Virus record (IMG/VR): IMGVR_UViG_3300043122_000207
Location: 124,001 to 188,000 of that record
Length of the DNA stretch: 64,000 nucleotides
Direction: 5' to 3' (one strand)
Source of the DNA: a virus
Shown piece by piece: positions 59,225 through 64,000 of the stretch. The position numbers and the translations under genes were made by a program. The notes under the pieces were generated by a model, which saw only the letters and a list, made by a program, of their open reading frames with translations, was not told the origin of the DNA and searched no databases. The number at the start of each line of letters is the position of its first letter. The stretch's first letter is position 1.

Positions 59225-59248
59225 AGGAGCAGGGGTTAACCTGCTCCA
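59225..59248 (-). terminator. Terminator hairpin after the capsid gene
   Basis: GGAGCAGG and CCTGCTCC form an 8-bp stem around GGTTAA, downstream of the capsid stop at 59280 on the minus strand. Confidence 0.75.
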
Positions 59249-59279
59249 TTTTATATTATATATAATGAGGCAAAAATTA

Positions 59280-61082
59280 TTATACTAAGTTAACTCTTGC
59301 CATGATTGCATGTACAGGGAACATATCGAATGTATCAACATATGCTAGAGAAGGTAACTGTAGATGCTGAATGTCACGAATTTCTCCATTCTTAAATAAC
59401 TTAGAGTATCCTTGGTAGAATGTGAATGTTTCTTGTTCTTTATCATTACTACGAGGTACAATAGTTAATTCATCTAAGTCTCCAGCTCTTTCTGTGGATA
59501 CCACTCTGATTTGGTTACCTTTAATATTAATGGAATATACATCGTAATCAACTGCAACACCTGCATATTCTTTATCCTTAGAAACAACTGATACCATCTT
59601 AGGCATAAGTCTTGTAGTTCTAGGATCTGCATACATAACATTTTTGATACCATTTTTAGCATTGAACTTTTTCTGTAATTCAATAACCATTTGGTCAATG
59701 GTATCTGGTAACATTTCTTCACGCCAATTAACCGGAGTGTTTGGTCTGTAAGCTTCAGAAGTAGTAGGATCTTTCTTGAAGTCTTCTTCAAACCAATCAT
59801 TAGGTGTTCCGTCTCCAACAGGTAATCTGTTTGCAAGAGCAAGACTTTCTTTATAATCTCTAAGAGTTTTAAAGATTTTGTGGTCTTTAACATGTCCTGC
59901 TAAATCTAAAATAGTAGCAGTAAGCTTCATCATACCATCTGTATTCTCAATAGTACCAAAATCTTTTAAAGTTTTTGGATCATATGATAATACCATGTTA
60001 AGACGTTCTTTAATAACGAAGTCCATTGGTTCTCTTTCAACACCAACAGATGAAACTTTAGAAATAGTAGAACCTGAAATTCTACCCTGAACTTTAAAGC
60101 TTTTAACTTCTGATTGTGTTCTCCAGCTAATCTCACCAGTTGTGAAATCTACTTTACCACCAATAGCAACCTCTACAGTAGAACTTCCATCTTGTGCAGC
60201 AGAGTTATCCACTTCAGTTACAACGAAGAACTGTGGGTTGTTTTTGGAACCTTCGTGCTGTGTAATAATGTTATCGTTAACTTCTTTGAATACACCAGGT
60301 CTATCTGTAGGTGTACCTCCAACGTCAACTGTAGCAACTACATCAGTAATTTTAATTTCAGGGAATAAGTTATTCTTATCAGCGTTCACATTTGTTACTC
60401 CACTTTCAGCAATTAAGTTAGCTGTATTATCAGCGTGATCTGCTGTAATCAATTCAGCTGTAAATTCTGGCTGAGAGTGATTTAAGAAATTATCCATGAA
60501 ATCTTGATCTTTTACTACATCTGGGAAATATCTTTTTTCCCCGTCAATCTCTAAGTAGCGTCTTTCCCATTTTTTTCTGAAAGTATACTTATCTGTAGTT
60601 TTGTGATCTACAATTAAGCGACCATTACTTTTAATGGTTTCCAGATATTGAACAGGAGGAATAGCTGCCATCATAGGGGCAATTGATTCACCAGTAGTGA
60701 ATGCCTCTTGATAGAGTTCCCAAGTTGTGTCCATTCTTTCTTGTACCATAGCCATATCTTCGTTAATTAAATCTGCCTTCTCACCAATCAGCATGTCATC
60801 TTCACTTAAAGAACCATTGAAACCTTCTCTTCTAGAGTTGTTTACGTTATTGGATTCTGCATATAATGGTGACATGAATTTTTCTTTTAGTGATTTAGAG
60901 CGACCTTCATCTTGTATGTACCCACCAAATCCAGCTGATAAAGGAACACCTACTGATTCACAGTATGCATTAACCTCTTCAATAGCTGAAGCATATCCAG
61001 AAATAGAGCTTAAGGATTCTGGGTTAATATCATGAGATAGTTTACCTTCCATTGTATTTACATCAAATCTTGTATCATTCAT
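59280..61082 (-). CDS. Major capsid protein (T4 gp23-like fold, tentative)
   Basis: 600 residues, AAGGAGG site, codon use tuned for strong expression. The N-terminal 76 residues form a charged propeptide ending SPLYAE|SNNV, matching the Y-x-E|[AGS] cleavage motif; T4 gp23 likewise loses an N-terminal segment of similar size. The body has capsid-like beta sandwiches and a long spine helix region; the C-terminus (FDMFPVHAIMARVNLV) is typical of major capsid ends. It lies between a scaffold-like gene and the prohead protease. Capsid identity is strong from context and size, the exact family less so. Confidence 0.8.
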   Translation of the reverse strand: MNDTRFDVNTMEGKLSHDINPESLSSISGYASAIEEVNAYCESVGVPLSAGFGGYIQDEGRSKSLKEKFMSPLYAESNNVNNSRREGFNGSLSEDDMLIGEKADLINEDMAMVQERMDTTWELYQEAFTTGESIAPMMAAIPPVQYLETIKSNGRLIVDHKTTDKYTFRKKWERRYLEIDGEKRYFPDVVKDQDFMDNFLNHSQPEFTAELITADHADNTANLIAESGVTNVNADKNNLFPEIKITDVVATVDVGGTPTDRPGVFKEVNDNIITQHEGSKNNPQFFVVTEVDNSAAQDGSSTVEVAIGGKVDFTTGEISWRTQSEVKSFKVQGRISGSTISKVSSVGVEREPMDFVIKERLNMVLSYDPKTLKDFGTIENTDGMMKLTATILDLAGHVKDHKIFKTLRDYKESLALANRLPVGDGTPNDWFEEDFKKDPTTSEAYRPNTPVNWREEMLPDTIDQMVIELQKKFNAKNGIKNVMYADPRTTRLMPKMVSVVSKDKEYAGVAVDYDVYSINIKGNQIRVVSTERAGDLDELTIVPRSNDKEQETFTFYQGYSKLFKNGEIRDIQHLQLPSLAYVDTFDMFPVHAIMARVNLV

Positions 61083-61200
61083 TTTACGAAATGACCTCCT
61101 TATTTTTATGATTAATATGATAATATCTACTTAAGATTATACTAAAATATTTGTTAATTTTGTAATTCCTAGTATTACCTTTATACCTTTAATATCATTA

Positions 61201-61869
61201 CTAGTCTTCTTCTAATAATTCTCTAAAGGTATCTAATTTTTTATTCAGATAAATAAAAGAAATTCTAAACTCCAAAAGTGTTTGATATTTTACACTAACT
61301 GTATCAGATGTATTTTTGAAATACTCTAAAAGCATTTCCAGTTTTCTTTTGTATTCTCTTGTGATGTCATCTAATATATCACGTTTATCTTTTGTAGTGT
61401 CTATATTTTCTAATTTCTCAACTAAATCTGAATAATTGTCATGAAGTATTTCAAAATTTTTATCTAATAATTTTTCTCTTTTTTTCTCAATCTCATCGTC
61501 TTCCGATTCTTCCATTTCATCTAATCCTTCTTCAGGATTTTCATCCATGGTAAGATCAGGATCATCAGGATTATCAGTTTCCCCTGTATCGGCATCTGAT
61601 GTATCTCCTTCATCGTCTGTCCCATCACTATCACCAACACTATCGTTATCTGCAGAGCCATCATCGTCAGAACCATCCTGAGCATCATTATCTGTTCCCA
61701 CAGGTTCTGGGGTTTCTTGATTGTCCGGTCCAGAATCTTGTGTATCTTCTGAACCGGTATCATCATTATTTTCTTGATCTTGTCCATCATCTTCTGGTGC
61801 CTCCATATGGAGAATTTCTTTTTCACCTTTGTCTTGAAATATTTTCTCTAAGCCATTAAAAAAACTCAT
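61201..61869 (-). CDS. Acidic scaffold/prohead-core protein
   Basis: 222 residues, AGGAGG site. An N-terminal helix ends ILHME|APE at residue 23, shared with the protein at 41563. Residues about 25-125 are almost entirely Asp, Glu, Ser, Gly, Asn and Pro, and the C-terminal 100 residues are helical coiled-coil. This is the composition of prohead core/scaffold proteins such as T4 gp22/gp68, normally destroyed by the prohead protease. It lies immediately upstream of the capsid gene on the same strand. Confidence 0.7.
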   Translation of the reverse strand: MSFFNGLEKIFQDKGEKEILHMEAPEDDGQDQENNDDTGSEDTQDSGPDNQETPEPVGTDNDAQDGSDDDGSADNDSVGDSDGTDDEGDTSDADTGETDNPDDPDLTMDENPEEGLDEMEESEDDEIEKKREKLLDKNFEILHDNYSDLVEKLENIDTTKDKRDILDDITREYKRKLEMLLEYFKNTSDTVSVKYQTLLEFRISFIYLNKKLDTFRELLEED

Positions 61870-61988
61870 ACCAAAAACCTCCTTTTAAGAGGATAAATAA
61901 GATTTGAAGATTAAAAACTTTTTATAAGCTTTTAATATATTTAAGCTATAGTAATTGTTTACTTGTCCTTAATAGTATAATTTAATTT

Positions 61989-62014
61989 AAAAGCAGGGAT
62001 ATTAAAACCCCTGC
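61989..62014 (-). terminator. Terminator hairpin
   Basis: AAGCAGGG and CCCTGCTT pair just past the minus-strand stop at 62022. It separates the large membrane protein gene from the scaffold gene. Confidence 0.7.
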
Positions 62015-62021
62015 TTATTTG

Positions 62022-64000
62022 TTATTGTAGTCTATTTTCGTATCTTATTCTATCCACTTGTCTTTCTAATTTCTTTTTCATTCTCTTCATTGTGTCTCTT
62101 GCTTTCCTGTCGTTTTCGTTTCTGGCATCCTGGATGTTTTCTTCCAACATATCTATTTCGTCTTTTAGAATTTGAATAGCTAACTCTTTTCTTTTGACTG
62201 TCCTATCATGCATTTTATATTTTAATACTGTAGCAGAAAGAACACCGACTATTAAGGATAATATTGGGTTTACAAATACTACAGCATAAACACCATACCC
62301 TAAAGCTAGAGAAACAAACCATTCTAATATCTCATCTAAAAATGGTATGATTTCATCATTAATCAATTTTTCTTTTAGTTTCTCTCTTTTATTTTTTCTT
62401 CTGTTTGAGATAATATGTTCAGCTTTTGTTTTGAATCTCTTAAGCTGGGTGAATGCTTTCTTTGGTAACTTAGTAGTTGTCCTTTTTATTTTCCGTAATT
62501 GATGTTTGAAATCTCCGATAGCACCCTCACCATAGAACACCTCTTCATTAACTAAACCCATCACTTCTTCATTTGGGATGGATTCACTTTTATAATATGA
62601 CTCACTAAATAATAGTTTTGTTTCTCCCATAAAACTACCAATGAATGATTCTATATATTCGACTGTTACTGTTTCTTCTGAGTCTTCATCTGGGGTATAA
62701 AGGTATGCTTCACCAATCAATTCTCCATCTTTAACTTCGATATCATAATGTTTTGCTATACCTATATATTTACCATTAACATATTCTTTGATGTTTTCTA
62801 CTATAACTGGAACTTCTCCAAAATCATCTTTGATGGTTTCATAAAGTGGTTCCCAAAGCATTTTGTTTTTCATCTTTATCCAATACCTTGTGATATATTT
62901 ATAAGTTACATGTTGTATACCTTTTAATGTTAGGTTTGATAAAGCAAAATACGTTAACCCTAGAAAAAGACCAAATCCTAATGATCCAGTAACCAAAGTT
63001 CCTGTTATACCAGCCGCACCCCCTAAATTAATTGAAGCCATATAACGATAAACTTTCATTTGGAACGGCATCCAATTATTAGTGACCCATTTACCGAGGG
63101 CCTCTTTATTTGACGGGTCTAGGATTTTAAGTTGTTCCATTAATTTTTTCTGTTCTTTTTTATACTCTTTAAACTTTCTTTTCAATTTACCCGGTAGTTT
63201 AGTTAGTTCTGGTGCCTCTCTCACTACACCGGTATTCATTTCAACTACACCGTCACCAGCTATTATGTTATTATCACTTTTTAGAATTAAAAAACTGTTT
63301 TCGTTTTCCACATCTTCAAAGTTCTTGATTTTATATGTTAATAAATCGTGACGCTGAATACCTGTTGCAAAATCTTCTCTTACAGCTTTTCCTGTTATAA
63401 AGTCATAAAACAAACTAGAAGAACCATCTTCTAAAGTTTTAAATAGAAATCTTTTTCTAATCGGTGCTAAAGATGCAAGGTAATCTTCATCTTTACAAAA
63501 ATGCTCTAAAAGAGAAAGATATTTTTTATAACTAACTTCTCTAAAATGATAAACATTATCCATAACATTATTGAAGTTAATATTGTTTTTTAAAGCAAGT
63601 TTCAATTCACTCTCATCTTCATCATCATTGTATGTTAAAACACTGGATGATTTAAATAAGTCTACATTTTCCTCTGGGAAGTTAGAATCATAAATGCTCA
63701 CTATATCATCATCATTATTTAAAGCAAGTAATCTTATAGTTTCACCTCTTGATAAAACATAGAAGTAATCGATTGCACCTTCTACATATTTCTTCTCCAC
63801 CCGTAAAAAGAGATGATACTTTTCATCATAAAAAGCTGATAGTCTCTCTACCTTACAATCTTCTGAAAGTAAGTAGTCTGTTATTTCTTCAACTGTCTCC
63901 GACAAAAGTTTTTTGTCCAAATAATCGTTTATTCTAAAAAGATTAGAATATTCATTATCTTCTTCTAAACATCTTAAAAAATTATGAATTCTAAAATTAT
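62022..64000 (-). CDS. Large virion-region membrane protein, 5' end outside window
   Basis: The frame is open to the window edge: codons before TTG 63920 read LRCLEEDNEYSNLFRINDYL without a stop, and no ribosome site precedes that TTG, so the gene is partial here (at least 658 codons). Counted from that TTG, a membrane region lies near 298-330 and another near 540-565, with Lys-rich coiled segments after. At residues 462-466 VFYGE|GAIGDF matches the prohead cleavage motif and is followed by a Lys-rich segment as in the inner-head-type proteins. Probably a head-associated or injected protein. Confidence 0.5.
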   Translation of the reverse strand, partial: NFRIHNFLRCLEEDNEYSNLFRINDYLDKKLLSETVEEITDYLLSEDCKVERLSAFYDEKYHLFLRVEKKYVEGAIDYFYVLSRGETIRLLALNNDDDIVSIYDSNFPEENVDLFKSSSVLTYNDDEDESELKLALKNNINFNNVMDNVYHFREVSYKKYLSLLEHFCKDEDYLASLAPIRKRFLFKTLEDGSSSLFYDFITGKAVREDFATGIQRHDLLTYKIKNFEDVENENSFLILKSDNNIIAGDGVVEMNTGVVREAPELTKLPGKLKRKFKEYKKEQKKLMEQLKILDPSNKEALGKWVTNNWMPFQMKVYRYMASINLGGAAGITGTLVTGSLGFGLFLGLTYFALSNLTLKGIQHVTYKYITRYWIKMKNKMLWEPLYETIKDDFGEVPVIVENIKEYVNGKYIGIAKHYDIEVKDGELIGEAYLYTPDEDSEETVTVEYIESFIGSFMGETKLLFSESYYKSESIPNEEVMGLVNEEVFYGEGAIGDFKHQLRKIKRTTTKLPKKAFTQLKRFKTKAEHIISNRRKNKREKLKEKLINDEIIPFLDEILEWFVSLALGYGVYAVVFVNPILSLIVGVLSATVLKYKMHDRTVKRKELAIQILKDEIDMLEENIQDARNENDRKARDTMKRMKKKLERQVDRIRYENRLQ

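Noticed and set aside
57502-59230. ATATTAGA shared upstream of the genes at 58263 and 59161 as a late promoter
   Set aside because: Only two copies were seen, with different spacing, and it is not present before the capsid or scaffold genes.
59249-59268. AT-rich palindromic stretch TATTATATATAAT as a sixth promoter copy
   Set aside because: It differs in the last bases of the core, is not followed by the G at the fixed distance and points to no suitably placed start on either strand.
62022-64000. YVEG, LIGEA and FSES segments in the large membrane protein as further prohead cleavage sites
   Set aside because: The motif is short and such matches are expected by chance. Only the site followed by the Lys-rich segment was kept.

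Overview
This window is a 64 kb piece of a large, strongly AT-rich tailed-phage (myovirus-like) genome. The phage calls rest on a T4-type prohead protease next to a major capsid protein and an acidic scaffold-like protein, baseplate-type genes, a lysis-like cassette, a UvsX/RecA recombinase, a gp46/SbcC-type ATPase, a primase-like protein and a split multisubunit RNA polymerase beta subunit. Strong GGAGG ribosome sites, many TTG/GTG starts, a B12-type (class II) ribonucleotide reductase and several radical SAM enzymes suggest a low-GC, probably anaerobic host (Firmicutes-like). The host cannot be fixed from this sequence. I saw no tRNA, rRNA, CRISPR array, IS element or reverse transcriptase.

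Layout. 1-1345 (minus): lysis-like cassette. 1439-8338: virion and baseplate genes on both strands, with two noncoding stretches (2900-3341 and 4506-5057) that hold strong inverted repeats, and a zinc-ribbon tail protein with a predicted -1 frameshift. 8447-31054: mainly plus-strand DNA and RNA metabolism: zinc-finger nuclease-like gene, papain-fold peptidase, zinc-ribbon protein, lytic transglycosylase, UvsX, RNAP beta C-terminal half, paralog pair, RNAP beta N-terminal half, gp46, primase, transglutaminase-like protein and, on minus, a metallophosphoesterase. 31084-35696: intein-containing NrdJ, macro-domain protein and guanylate-kinase-like protein. 35723-42801: mostly virion proteins, including a family of inner-head-like proteins that share an N-terminal propeptide. 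42949-55409: one long plus-strand operon. It starts with a tail-fibre-like protein, continues with three ParB-like proteins, three radical SAM/SPASM proteins and a U32-like protein, then a protein with 24 tryptophans spaced exactly four residues apart, and ends with a glycosyltransferase, cytidylyltransferase, HAD phosphatase and NeuB-like synthase. 55545-57461: small early-type genes. 57502-64000 (minus): head genes (neck-like, protease, capsid, scaffold, and a large membrane protein cut by the window edge).

How they work together. The phage seems to run its own transcription. Five copies of one promoter-like motif (RATTATATATTAT, six bases, then G) sit upstream of plus-strand genes, and four lie 37-46 nt from a start codon. 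In one case the motif lies in the loop of a perfect 13-bp inverted repeat that would hide the downstream ribosome site in read-through RNA. Head maturation probably uses cleavage at Y-x-E|[AGS], a motif found in the capsid protein and in several inner-head-like proteins.

The best candidate for an undescribed system is 44626-55409: a virion-linked operon combining peptide-modifying-type radical SAM enzymes, ParB-like and U32-like proteins, a tryptophan-array protein and a sialic-acid-like (nonulosonate) sugar cassette. A working idea is that the phage chemically modifies or glycosylates its own tail or fibre proteins. That function is inference; gene content, order and motifs are read directly.
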